A stretch of DNA of 60,173 bases from [Leptolyngbya] sp. JSC-1 (lineage in GTDB: Bacteria; Cyanobacteriota; Cyanobacteriia; Elainellales; Elainellaceae): positions 3,145,923 to 3,206,095 of the forward strand of contig KL662191.1 of the NCBI GenBank assembly GCA_000733415.1, written 5' to 3'. The translations under genes and the position numbers were made by a program. Shown here in pieces: positions 34,594 to 43,290 of the stretch. Position 1 is the first letter of the stretch; the number at the start of each line of letters is the position of its first letter. Under the pieces are notes generated by a model. It saw only the letters and a list, made by a program, of their open reading frames with translations, was not told the DNA's origin and did not search any database.

Positions 34594-35601
34594 CTACTTA
34601 GAAACCGAATGCGAAAAATTCTTCAGCTTGCTGCTCCAGGTAGGAGTAAAAATATTTTCGGTTTGTAACCATTCTGCTGTGCGTTGCATACCCTCATCGA
34701 GACTAATCTTAGGCTGATAGCCGAGCTGGATGCGGGCTTTCTCGATTGAGTAGGCATGAGGTCGAGTCATGGTATTGATTAGGGCTGGCGTGATGCTGCC
34801 ATCAACTAGCTTTAACTTGATCAGGGATTTAATCAGAAAACTGGGCAAGGAAGGCAACGAATGCGGCAGTTTGCCGATTTGGGCCAACCGGGTAGCATAC
34901 TCGCGCCAGGTGGTTTCGTAGCCATCGGTAATGTTGAAGGTTTCACCATAGGCTTCCTGCTCAATCGCCAGAAAAATCGCGTCAATCAAATTATCAACAT
35001 AGAGATGGTTCATGACATTGCGACCGCCATCAATCAAAAAAAACTTGCGCTGCTGCATCGTGTGCAGTGGGCGCACCACCCAAACCAACGAACGGGGGCC
35101 ATAGACATCACTGGGACGAATGTTGATCACGCCAAACCGAGGCGGTGAATTTAGGGCCATGACCTGCCTTTCGGCTTCTAGTTTAGTTTTACAGTAAGGA
35201 TTATTACCTTGATAGAAGGGGCCATCTTCGGTGACATGATCTGGATAGGTGTAACCATACACCATGACGCTAGACAGGTTGACAAAACACCTGACTCCTG
35301 CATCTTTAGCGGTTTTAGCCATGTTAATCGTTCCCCCGACGTTAACATGCAAAAACTTGTTCATGTCGCCTTCTTCCCAGACAATGGCTGCTGTGTGCAG
35401 CACAATATCGGCATCGCGACAGGCTTTTTCCGCAGCGATGGGGTCGGTGACACTACCGGTGACCACCTCAGCATCTAACTGGACAGACGTGATGTCTAAC
35501 CCTCGCACCCTCATACCGCGCTGCATCGCTAATTCAGCAGCTCGGCGACCGATTAGTCCATTGATGCCAGTAATCAGAATAGTTTTACCAGTGAGTTCCA
35601 T
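34594..35601 (-). CDS. NAD-dependent SDR epimerase/dehydratase
   Basis: This 335-residue extended SDR begins MELTGKTILITGINGLIG with the nucleotide-binding Gly motif. It has a conserved VNLSSVMVYGYTYP segment and the catalytic YCKTK (in NNPYCKTKLEAERQV near residue 150), followed by RPSDVYGPRSLVWVVRPL. The family includes sterol/sugar dehydrogenases and epimerases. Start ATG 35601 is chosen because the paralogs begin at the same place; the longer frame to 35646 is unsupported. It lies between the GT2 gene upstream (35772-37070) and the SDR paralog downstream. Substrate unknown. Confidence 0.85.
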   Translation of the reverse strand: MELTGKTILITGINGLIGRRAAELAMQRGMRVRGLDITSVQLDAEVVTGSVTDPIAAEKACRDADIVLHTAAIVWEEGDMNKFLHVNVGGTINMAKTAKDAGVRCFVNLSSVMVYGYTYPDHVTEDGPFYQGNNPYCKTKLEAERQVMALNSPPRFGVINIRPSDVYGPRSLVWVVRPLHTMQQRKFFLIDGGRNVMNHLYVDNLIDAIFLAIEQEAYGETFNITDGYETTWREYATRLAQIGKLPHSLPSLPSFLIKSLIKLKLVDGSITPALINTMTRPHAYSIEKARIQLGYQPKISLDEGMQRTAEWLQTENIFTPTWSSKLKNFSHSVSK

Positions 35602-35771
35602 AGGTAATCGAACTGGGGAGCGCGGGGAATAAATGGAATGAAGCAAAGGGATTAACGATTGTTAGCGGAAGCGTCAGCGGAGTCAGCAGAGCCAGCAGGG
35701 TTATAACCTGGATGATCGAGGAAAAAATCAACGGGGGCATAGGCAGTGCTCCTGAAACTCAAAGGGAAAAA

Positions 35772-37070
35772 CTAGAGGGACGCTTTGGGGCTAAGCAGTT
35801 TGGCTAATCGGTAGGGGCGGTATTCAACCAAATGGATATCATGAGGAGCCTTGATTGTATAGGTAATGCCACGCCATTCAGTATGACGAGCAAAGGTAGC
35901 AGAGAGCATCAGAAGAAGTGTGAGCACTTGGGAGAGCGGAATACCAAGAATAATTTTGAGCAGAGCATTGGACGAAAAGGTTGGCAAGGGTTGGGCGGTG
36001 GAATGCATCAACAGGCGAATGGCGCGATCGATTAACCACAGGCCGGCTCCTAACCCAAGCAAGTAAAAGATCACCAGACCGCTACTCAACCAAATCATGA
36101 CCTGTTGGCTCATTTCAGCATCAGTGGGTAGGCCCAACTGAGAACTCACCTGAAGTGTAATCAGCAGAATCAGCGCCAAAATCGGCAGCACCGAAGCGAT
36201 CAGGCTAAAGCTCAGCATCCAGTTCCAGTCTGGGTGATAGAGTCGCGTCAGCAACAGTTGACGACTGGCCCAACGCATGAAACTTGGCAAATTGCACTCT
36301 TCATAGTTGACCATTACTAACGAGGGAACGAATTTAATTTCTAGCTTTTGCTTTTGCAACGCTAAATGTAGCGGCACATCTTCGCAGAGGGTACGGTTCC
36401 ATTCTTCCAACAGATTAGCCTGACGCAAGAAATCGGTACGAACGGCTAATGTACCACCCCAAGGTGTTTTGAATACATACATCGACACAATCGCCGTAGA
36501 ATTCCACAGATAGCGGATAATCGATCCCCACTGGTTGCCTGACGGCGCATACCAGCGATTTCCTGTGGTTAAACCAACTCGACTATCAGCCAACGGGGCA
36601 ACCAATTCTTGCAGCCAAGTAGACGCAGGAACCGTATCCGAGTCAACCAGTGCCACCACTTCACAATCGCTGTCCAGCCGGGATAGGGCCTGAATCAAAG
36701 CACTGCACTTGAGGCTACAGGTTGATCGGGGGGATTCCAGCGTCTGTACTGTAATCGGGATCTGCTTCAAGTTCCCGATCGTTTGGCTCACAATCGACCA
36801 AGCTGGGTCTTCTAGGCTGTCGATGATAATGTGCAGTTCGTAGTCAGGATAGTCTTGCTGGGTCAGAGCTTTAATACAATTGGGCAAGAACGGATCTGCC
36901 CCGCGTAGACAAAGCACAATCGCCGCTTTAGGGGTGTAGGGCACAGCAGGAGAGGCAGCTGAAGCTAGGTACTGGCGCAACGACAGCAAAAACTGCCCCA
37001 GAAACAGCAGTTGGATTGCCGCCAGGATCGCCAAAACCCAGAAAAGAATGATCGCTAGTTGATTGATCAT
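35772..37070 (-). CDS. Membrane GT2 glycosyltransferase paralog (ceramide-glucosyltransferase-like)
   Basis: This 432-residue paralog of 31558-32820 has the same order: N-terminal membrane helix, GT2 core (VALVDSDTVPASTWLQELV near residue 140, TGNRWYAPSGNQWGS, FKTPWGGTLAVRTDFLR, LCEDVPLHLAL) and C-terminal hydrophobic segments. The shared GITYTIKAPHDIHLVEY end resembles GITYHIQGPQQIQLEQY of the partner gene. It probably transfers a sugar to a lipid at the membrane. The SDR gene at 34594-35601 follows. Confidence 0.84.
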   Translation of the reverse strand: MINQLAIILFWVLAILAAIQLLFLGQFLLSLRQYLASAASPAVPYTPKAAIVLCLRGADPFLPNCIKALTQQDYPDYELHIIIDSLEDPAWSIVSQTIGNLKQIPITVQTLESPRSTCSLKCSALIQALSRLDSDCEVVALVDSDTVPASTWLQELVAPLADSRVGLTTGNRWYAPSGNQWGSIIRYLWNSTAIVSMYVFKTPWGGTLAVRTDFLRQANLLEEWNRTLCEDVPLHLALQKQKLEIKFVPSLVMVNYEECNLPSFMRWASRQLLLTRLYHPDWNWMLSFSLIASVLPILALILLITLQVSSQLGLPTDAEMSQQVMIWLSSGLVIFYLLGLGAGLWLIDRAIRLLMHSTAQPLPTFSSNALLKIILGIPLSQVLTLLLMLSATFARHTEWRGITYTIKAPHDIHLVEYRPYRLAKLLSPKASL

Positions 37071-37163
37071 AGATTCTCAGGAACCAGATGCTCTAAAAGA
37101 TTGCCCTAACCGCGGAGGAGGGAGGAGTAGGTGAGTGAATGGGTGATAGCCCATTCACCCACC

Positions 37164-38834
37164 TCAAGCTGCCGCTTCTGACTGAGATTTGGCCGTAGAG
37201 GATAGGGATTGATCGTCTGGCGGGGTGACTGAGCCAATAGCAGCAATGGCAGATCGCCGATCAGCAATTTGCTTTTCAATCTTTTCTCTCACTTCATAGC
37301 GGAACTTAAACAAGTGTTCGCCAAACGCCAAGATTGTCAGAAAACCTGGAACGAGATGGGGTTTCTGAATGATCAGAGTAATTAGATATTTCCAGTAGAG
37401 AAAACGAGTTGAACGGAGAACGCCATATCGCCAGGAGATTGCCTTCAACATACGAATGCCGACTTTCTGTGCCATAGCTTGACCGACTTGATAGGTGATT
37501 GGCGGAACGTGATCGGGGTTCGTATTGGTTTGGAGTTTACCCTGCATCAAGCTGAGATGGCGGAAAGTACGCTTTAGATAGGTTGCAGGTTCATAGAGTT
37601 TCCAGAAAGCGTCGATATATTCAGTAGCAATCTCTTCAATTGGCCGAGTCGGAACAAAATTCATCAACGCTAACTGGGGCGACAAGGTATCTCCATCCTG
37701 TTCTTCGATTGTGTCATCAATCAGACGTCCTTCTCGTTTCAGCCGCTGCCACATGGCGGTATTCGGCAAAGCAGTTAAGACACCTAGGTGCGCTTCAGGG
37801 ATCGTGCTTTCTTCCACAAAATCAACAATTCGCTGTCCGGCACCAGAGCGCTCGCCATCAAATCCAATAATGAAACCAGAGATAATTTTCAAGCCAGCGC
37901 GGGTGATTTTGTGACAGGCTTCCACAAGCGAACCGCGTGTATTTTGCTCTTTGTTGGCCACCATCAAACTATCGGCATCGGGGGTTTCAATCCCCATGAA
38001 GACAGCTCTAAAGCCCGCCTGCACCATCAACTCCAGCAGTTCATCATCCTCGGCCAAGTTCAGCGAGGCTTCGGTCAGCAGCGGGAAGGGAAAGTTGCGC
38101 TCCTGCATCCAGGGAATCAGCTCTCGCAAAAATACTTTGGCATTGCGTTTGTTGCCAATGAAATTGTCATCCACCACAAAGATGATGCCAGCCCAGCCCA
38201 GCTCATATAGTGCTTGAAATTCAGCTAGCATTTGCTGCGGCATTTTGGTGCGAGGTTTGCGCCCGTAAATAGTAATGATGTCGCAAAATTCACATTGAAA
38301 TGGGCAGCCCCGTGAGAATTGGATTGTCATCGACATGTAAGCCGTCAAATCCAACAGGTCATAGCGCGGGATCGGGGTTTGAGTAACATCGGGCTTCTCT
38401 AACGTGCGGAAAGTGCCGCTGGTTTCGCCTCGCTCTAGCGCTTCTAGAAACATGGGAATGGTGATTTCGCCTTCATCCAGGATCAGGTAATCGGCACCTG
38501 ACTCTAGAGCAAAGTCGGGCACAGAGGTGGGGAAGGGTCCACCCACGGCCACCCTTTTGCCTTTTGCCTTAGCGGTTTGGATTACATGACGAAGATCATC
38601 TCGCTGCACAATCATGGCAGAGACAATTACCAGATCGCACCATTCCCAGTCAGCTTCGGTTTCTAGCTTGACGTTGCGGTCAATCAACCGCATTTCCCAT
38701 TCTTGGGGTAGCATGGCCGCGACAGTAATCAATCCCAGAGGGGGCATATTGGTTTTTAGCCCTAGCAGATCAAGCGTTTCTTGATAGGACCAGAATGAGT
38801 TCGGCAAAATCGGCCAAATGAGTAGAACTTTCAT
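37164..38834 (-). CDS. B12-binding radical SAM enzyme (HpnP-like family)
   Basis: This 556-residue protein has an N-terminal cobalamin-binding region (PPLGLITVAAMLPQEWEMRLID, VGGPFPTSVPDFALESGADYLILDEGE) and a radical SAM core with the 4Fe-4S motif CPFQCEFC near residue 187. A C-terminal DUF4070-like region (AYIDAFWKLYEPATYLKRTF type) follows. The family contains methylases of unactivated carbons, including HpnP of 2-methylhopanoids. Assignment to HpnP itself is not safe, because cyanobacteria carry several paralogs. It follows the LarA-like gene by about 50 bases and precedes the GT2 gene. Confidence 0.87.
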   Translation of the reverse strand: MKVLLIWPILPNSFWSYQETLDLLGLKTNMPPLGLITVAAMLPQEWEMRLIDRNVKLETEADWEWCDLVIVSAMIVQRDDLRHVIQTAKAKGKRVAVGGPFPTSVPDFALESGADYLILDEGEITIPMFLEALERGETSGTFRTLEKPDVTQTPIPRYDLLDLTAYMSMTIQFSRGCPFQCEFCDIITIYGRKPRTKMPQQMLAEFQALYELGWAGIIFVVDDNFIGNKRNAKVFLRELIPWMQERNFPFPLLTEASLNLAEDDELLELMVQAGFRAVFMGIETPDADSLMVANKEQNTRGSLVEACHKITRAGLKIISGFIIGFDGERSGAGQRIVDFVEESTIPEAHLGVLTALPNTAMWQRLKREGRLIDDTIEEQDGDTLSPQLALMNFVPTRPIEEIATEYIDAFWKLYEPATYLKRTFRHLSLMQGKLQTNTNPDHVPPITYQVGQAMAQKVGIRMLKAISWRYGVLRSTRFLYWKYLITLIIQKPHLVPGFLTILAFGEHLFKFRYEVREKIEKQIADRRSAIAAIGSVTPPDDQSLSSTAKSQSEAAA

Positions 38835-38887
38835 AGCTTATAGGGGGATTAGTTAACAAATAAGGAAACAATACGAAGCAGACCCAC

Positions 38888-40480
38888 TCAGGACACATCA
38901 AGCAGAATATGGGGAGGATAATGGAAGTTAGAAATGGACGGGTTATCTCCAACAACGTCTTTTGCCATTTCAATTGCTTCAGCAATGCTGTTGGCCGTGG
39001 CAAATCCCATAATTTCGGCAGGGCGCTTCGACTGGGGTTTGACGAAAATCACCTTGCCGAGGTGGGCCAAGCCATAGCAGCCCCAATACCACATATAGAA
39101 AGGATGCACACCGTGATATGCGTTACCGTATCGGTAGGCTTCAATATATTTAGGATTATAGGCAAATTCCTCTTCGTACTTATCTTGAATGGTTTTAGGG
39201 TCGGTGGTATGAGTGAGAACGCGATTGTAAAACTCGATGTAAGAGGGATGGTGAACCGGGTGAAAGTCCTCGTGCAGTGGGTAGAGGGCAATCAAAACAC
39301 CGCCTTTACGAATCAGCGGCTTGCCTCGATAGAAGTTAAAGCTGTAGCCCAAGGCCATCACATAGGTGAGGATGGGATTCATGATCGAGTTGACATTGTA
39401 GGGGCTGAGGTAGGGAATGCCCACAATGCCAATATCGGCTTGCCCCTGAACGGGAACACAGTGCTGGGCAAATACTTTTTCTAGAATCTTTTCGTGAACA
39501 GGAGCAGTGCGCCCGGCGTAGATGCTGGTGAGTTTGTAGGGAGCGCGGAGTTGCTCAAAGATTTTGCGGCGAGTTTTGATGGAGCTGGCGTCGAGCAGTT
39601 TTTTGTTGATCCAGAAGTTACCCCAATCAAACCAGCTCATCTCCCAAACTGGCTTTTTCAGATAGGTAGCATAGGCGGGCATGGTGTCATTGTTGAGCGT
39701 GGTCTCAATCTTGAAGATATTCATGTGCTCTTGAATGATCTTGCCCTGACGGTCGCAGGAGGCATTCAACGCTGAGTTCTTGGGGTCCATATAGGACTTG
39801 CAGTGCATCAGCGTATGGTGATTGTGATGATGGCGAATCGTGCGGTAGGTGCTGAGTCCAGTTGCATAGGATTTATTACCGCCATCCATTGAAACCAAAT
39901 TAATGTTGACGTAAATCACCAGATCAGACTCGACAGCGCGACGCGACACCTCAACTTCTTCGCCTTTTTCCGTGGTGCCAAGGAAGATGTTGCCTTCTTT
40001 GTCTTCGGCATCGTAGTTGTAGAGTCTACCGCTGGGATAAAATTCGTTGAAGATCTTGTTACCTAGCTGATACTTCAGTTCGGCGGGTGTTTCGTGGCGA
40101 TGCAGCGCGACAGCACAAATAATGTGAATATCGTCAATCCCTGCTTCCCCTAATTTCTTCAGTACTTTGGTGATGATCAGTTCCCGAATATCGGGACGGG
40201 CCATTGGCGGCAGCGGCAAGGAAAGATCGTCAAAGGCAATTGTCACTTTCATGCCCGGTCGGAGCTGAGCTGAGAGCGGATCGCAGCCCAAAGGGTTTTC
40301 CAACGCATGCTCAATTGCCGCATCCACATCAGCTATGGCAGCATGGGACGGGTTGGGATAAATCACCCGCGTTCCTTTGGGTAATGACTCGTAATAAAAG
40401 CCTTCACCACAGTGGAAAAACACATTAGTCGGCTTTTCCAATACTCTGACATTGGGCTGCTGAGAAACAGAAGAATTCAT
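38888..40480 (-). CDS. LarA-like (lactate racemase N-terminal domain, DUF2088) protein
   Basis: The region IAFDDLSLPLPPMARPDIRELIITKVLKKLGEAGIDDIHIICAVALHRHET is the N-terminal LarA-type domain: the DDLSLPLPP stretch and HR near residue 125 match the lactate-racemase-like family, some members of which use a nickel-pincer nucleotide cofactor. The 530-residue protein is longer than classical LarA (about 425). Its C-terminal half carries HPSYIEFYNRVL and YGCYGLAHLG-like segments that I cannot assign. No LarB/LarC/LarE genes are visible, so the cofactor would have to come from elsewhere. The start ATG 40480 (MNSSVSQQ) is preferred over the frame to 40510. Substrate unknown; a racemase or epimerase role is inference. 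Confidence 0.75.
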   Translation of the reverse strand: MNSSVSQQPNVRVLEKPTNVFFHCGEGFYYESLPKGTRVIYPNPSHAAIADVDAAIEHALENPLGCDPLSAQLRPGMKVTIAFDDLSLPLPPMARPDIRELIITKVLKKLGEAGIDDIHIICAVALHRHETPAELKYQLGNKIFNEFYPSGRLYNYDAEDKEGNIFLGTTEKGEEVEVSRRAVESDLVIYVNINLVSMDGGNKSYATGLSTYRTIRHHHNHHTLMHCKSYMDPKNSALNASCDRQGKIIQEHMNIFKIETTLNNDTMPAYATYLKKPVWEMSWFDWGNFWINKKLLDASSIKTRRKIFEQLRAPYKLTSIYAGRTAPVHEKILEKVFAQHCVPVQGQADIGIVGIPYLSPYNVNSIMNPILTYVMALGYSFNFYRGKPLIRKGGVLIALYPLHEDFHPVHHPSYIEFYNRVLTHTTDPKTIQDKYEEEFAYNPKYIEAYRYGNAYHGVHPFYMWYWGCYGLAHLGKVIFVKPQSKRPAEIMGFATANSIAEAIEMAKDVVGDNPSISNFHYPPHILLDVS

Positions 40481-40541
40481 TATGCGAACACCAGAAAATA
40501 ACAAAAACACCCGACTAAGTTGTTCAACCTGATCAATTTCT

Positions 40542-40587
40542 GCGCCGACGGCGCGAGTAAGCCTGTGACAGCGGGAAAGATACCCGC
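40542..40587. promoter_or_regulatory. Two adjacent G+C hairpins in the leader of the LarA-like gene
   Basis: GCGCC-GAC-GGCGC (40542-40554) and GCGGG-AAAGATA-CCCGC (40571-40587) lie in the 192-base gap between the upstream methyltransferase stop and the LarA-like start. They could be an attenuator, a terminator/antiterminator or a processing site. No match to a known riboswitch (the B12 box was checked by eye) was found. Confidence 0.4.
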
Positions 40588-40672
40588 ATTCTGCACTTTA
40601 TCAATCGTTTAATTGGGTTGAATCATTCGAAAATAGCGACCTGGATTGAAGAACTTTGATCTAAACGTCCTC

Positions 40673-41470
40673 CTAGTCTAGATGCTGCAAGACTTGAGGA
40701 GGATTGGGAATTGCAGAAGCGAGTTGGGCATGAACCATAATTTGCGGCATTGCAAGACATCTGTGTTTGATCAAATCCCATACGACTCGTCGTCCCCGCC
40801 AAGTGAAGAACAGCTCTTTGAGCGACACGCGAGATTCGGGATAGAGCTTTTTCCACAGTTCCAGATCGGCGAGCTGAATTGTCCAGTCGTCAATCCGATA
40901 GGCGTCAATTACAAAACCAGCTTGAGCAAATTGTTGAAATACATCCTCCTGGCTAAACACATGCAGGTGATAGGGATCGATGTGGCGAGTTTCACCGAGA
41001 GGAACAGAGAGCAAAAAATGACCATCTGGCTTTAATAGCTTGCGAATCTGGGCCAAAAACCGATCGGGATGGGGCACATGCTCAATGGTTTCAAATGAGG
41101 CAATTACATCAAACTGCTCTGGCCACTCAAACACCTCGGCATCGGCCTGGACAAAGGTGACGCCCGCAGTTTGGTAATGCTCCTGCGCATATTGGATGCT
41201 CACTGGCGAAATATCGACGCCAATCACCTGCTCAGCTCCAGCCTGTTTCAGCATTTTGCTACCAAAGCCAGTACCCGAAGCAATGTCCAATACCTTTTTG
41301 CCCTGCACATAACGGCTGGCGGTTTGATAACGTCCGAGGTGAATATCGAGCATTTGCTGAGTGCAGTGATCGCCCTCGGCCACCATCTCTGGAACCATGC
41401 GTTCCCAGACGCCCCACGTCGGCAGGCTGCCTTTAATTGTTTGAGACTTTCGTTCTACTGTGGTTGTCAT
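40673..41470 (-). CDS. Class I SAM-dependent methyltransferase
   Basis: This 265-residue protein has motif I VLDIASGTGFGSKML near residue 60, IGVDISPVSIQYAQEHY, FVQADAEVFEWP and FDVIASFETIEHVPHPDRFL, the standard Methyltransf_11-like core. The N-terminal EMVAEGDHCTQQMLDIHLGRY is reminiscent of sugar- or lipid-tailoring methyltransferases. It lies between the TylF-type gene and the LarA-like gene. Substrate unknown. Confidence 0.85.
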   Translation of the reverse strand: MTTTVERKSQTIKGSLPTWGVWERMVPEMVAEGDHCTQQMLDIHLGRYQTASRYVQGKKVLDIASGTGFGSKMLKQAGAEQVIGVDISPVSIQYAQEHYQTAGVTFVQADAEVFEWPEQFDVIASFETIEHVPHPDRFLAQIRKLLKPDGHFLLSVPLGETRHIDPYHLHVFSQEDVFQQFAQAGFVIDAYRIDDWTIQLADLELWKKLYPESRVSLKELFFTWRGRRVVWDLIKHRCLAMPQIMVHAQLASAIPNPPQVLQHLD

Positions 41471-41518
41471 TGTTTACACTCTCCGTTGAACTTGCGATAT
41501 TCAGAATTTTGTGTCCAG

Positions 41519-42268
41519 TTATGCCAGCTTCACGACAATCGCGTGACCATTCAGATTGTGAAACACGAGGCGATCGGGCAGAGATCTTTGTTCTTCAACC
41601 AGTTTAGTGATGCCGTCACAGCCTAAAAAGCCATAGTCGTCATAGACGATGATCCCGCCGATGACCATGCGATCCCAGATCCAGGCCACTACGTCTTTGG
41701 CCGACTGATATACATCTACATCCACATGGCAAAGCCGAAACTTATCATCACCAATCAGGTGGGCAGTTTCATCCGGAAAAATGCCCTTGAGAATTTTCAC
41801 CTGGTGCAAACCAAATTGCTCGACCAGCCGTTCCACAATCACCTGAGACGTATCGGCATGTTCGTTGCCTTTATAGAAGCTATCTTTGTCAGAGGCTTTC
41901 ACAACTCCCGAGAATGTGTCGCACAAGTAGACGGGATCGGTAATGCCACATTGCAGCGCGCGATGAGCCATTAATACGCCCGTACCTCCCTGCCAAACGC
42001 CCACTTCGATAATGCTGCCATGCCCTAGTTTTTGAGATTGCTCGACCAACGACCACAGTTCATAACAGCGATACTGATCCACGAGCGTGTTGGCAAAAAT
42101 TGCTTTGTAGGTACGACGAAACTCTTTGTCAATTTTCCAAGGGGCATAGAGCGCCAAAGGAACCGCTTGTTGATAGCGTGGATCGCGGCTAAACAGCACA
42201 TAAAACCTAGAGAAAATTCTATAGGCTGCCAACAAAAAGCGTTTTCTTAGGGCACTACTTGAATTCAT
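41519..42268 (-). CDS. TylF/MycF-family O-methyltransferase
   Basis: This family methylates sugar hydroxyls on macrolides in a Mg2+-dependent way. Seen: SIIEVGVWQGGTGVLMAHRAL near residue 90, VYLCDTFSGVVKASDKDSF, LCHVDVDVYQSAKDVVAWIWDRM and GGIIVYDDYGFLGCDGI, where the Asp pair DD would bind metal. ATG 42268 is taken as start; an in-frame ATG at 42325 overlapping the upstream SDR stop is also possible. In this cluster it may O-methylate a sugar on the glycolipid (inference). Confidence 0.87.
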   Translation of the reverse strand: MNSSSALRKRFLLAAYRIFSRFYVLFSRDPRYQQAVPLALYAPWKIDKEFRRTYKAIFANTLVDQYRCYELWSLVEQSQKLGHGSIIEVGVWQGGTGVLMAHRALQCGITDPVYLCDTFSGVVKASDKDSFYKGNEHADTSQVIVERLVEQFGLHQVKILKGIFPDETAHLIGDDKFRLCHVDVDVYQSAKDVVAWIWDRMVIGGIIVYDDYGFLGCDGITKLVEEQRSLPDRLVFHNLNGHAIVVKLA

Positions 42269-42306
42269 TAGTTTGGTTTTCGTGGTTTTATTTTCGTGAT
42301 TTTGCT

Positions 42307-43290
42307 CTAGCGAGTTTGCAACCATAATTTGACCTGTTCTAAGCCTTGATTTAGAAGAATTTTGGGTTGATACCCTAGCTGGGTACGGGCCTTTTCAATC
42401 GAGTAGAGATAGGGGCGACTCATCCAGTTGATCGAGTCAGGCGGCAGGTCGATCGGTTCGCCGTTCTGCTGCTGCTTTTTAATCCGTTGATTTAATAGAA
42501 ACTTGACTAAAAACGTGGGCAACACAATCGGAGGTGGCGCATTCGCGATGGCCGCCAGCTTGGTGAAATAGTCTTTGCAAGACGTGTCCTGCCCATCGGT
42601 AATGTTGAAGACTTCGCCATAGGCTTCTTGCTCGATTGCTAAGAAGATGGCGTCGATCAAGTTATCTACGTAAACATGGTTGATCCGGCCCTTGCCTAGC
42701 CGAGGCAGCGCAAATTCCTTGCGGTGCATATAGCTGAGCGGTTCTACCACCCAAGCTCCGCTATTGGGACCATAGACATCTCCAGGGCGAATGATGATTA
42801 CACCAAATTCGGGCGGTTGGTTGAGTTTTAGCAGCTCTCGCTCGCTGTCAATTTTGGTTTGGCAATAGGGGTTATTTTCCCCCCGCAGCGGACTCGATTC
42901 TGTCGCGTAGGGTGGATAGTTGAAGCCATACACCATAACGCTCGACAGGTGCACAAAGGCTTTGACGCCTTGCTGTTTGGCTGCCTGCGCCATATTCACC
43001 GCGCCTTGCAGATTGACCTGCCGAAAGGCGTCTGGGTCACCGTCGATTCTGACGATTGCCGCTGTGTGCAGTACCAGATCCACACCTTGACAGGCTGTTG
43101 CCGCCGCCGCTGGGTCCGTAATGTCGCCCACCACAATTTTGACGCCCCGGTCTTTGAGCGGAGCAGCTTTTTCCGCTGAGCGAGCCAACCCCTGCACCTT
43201 CATACCTCGCTGGAGGGCCAACTCAGCAGCACGGGCACCAATGAATCCAGTGATACCGGTAATGAGTAAGGTTTTGTCCTGTAGGTTCAT
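42307..43290 (-). CDS. NAD-dependent SDR epimerase/dehydratase
   Basis: The protein starts MNLQDKTLLITGITGFIGARAAEL, with VHLSSVMVYGFNYPPYATE and the catalytic YCQTK (NNPYCQTKIDSERELLKL) near residue 150. It is a paralog of 33505-34506 and 34594-35601, all with the same C-terminal (P/R)YxYSIEKAR(T/I)QLGYQPKI block. The ATG at 43290 overlaps the HAD phosphatase stop as ATGA, which fixes this start. The long N-terminal extension in the same frame (to 43374) is not conserved. Confidence 0.87.
   Translation of the reverse strand: MNLQDKTLLITGITGFIGARAAELALQRGMKVQGLARSAEKAAPLKDRGVKIVVGDITDPAAAATACQGVDLVLHTAAIVRIDGDPDAFRQVNLQGAVNMAQAAKQQGVKAFVHLSSVMVYGFNYPPYATESSPLRGENNPYCQTKIDSERELLKLNQPPEFGVIIIRPGDVYGPNSGAWVVEPLSYMHRKEFALPRLGKGRINHVYVDNLIDAIFLAIEQEAYGEVFNITDGQDTSCKDYFTKLAAIANAPPPIVLPTFLVKFLLNQRIKKQQQNGEPIDLPPDSINWMSRPYLYSIEKARTQLGYQPKILLNQGLEQVKLWLQTR

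Noticed and set aside
35585..35740. Leftward 51-codon hydrophobic ORF with an AGGAG site 8 bases before its ATG, between the GT2 and SDR genes
   Set aside because: It overlaps the SDR start, has no homology that I recognise, and its hydrophobicity follows from the C+T-rich strand.
37164..38834. Calling the radical SAM gene hpnP (2-methylhopanoid synthesis)
   Set aside because: The family match is good, but cyanobacteria have several paralogs and no hopanoid genes are nearby, so no symbol is given.
40481..40672. Cobalamin riboswitch before the LarA-like and B12 radical SAM genes
   Set aside because: The leader contains hairpins but no B12-box-like sequence.
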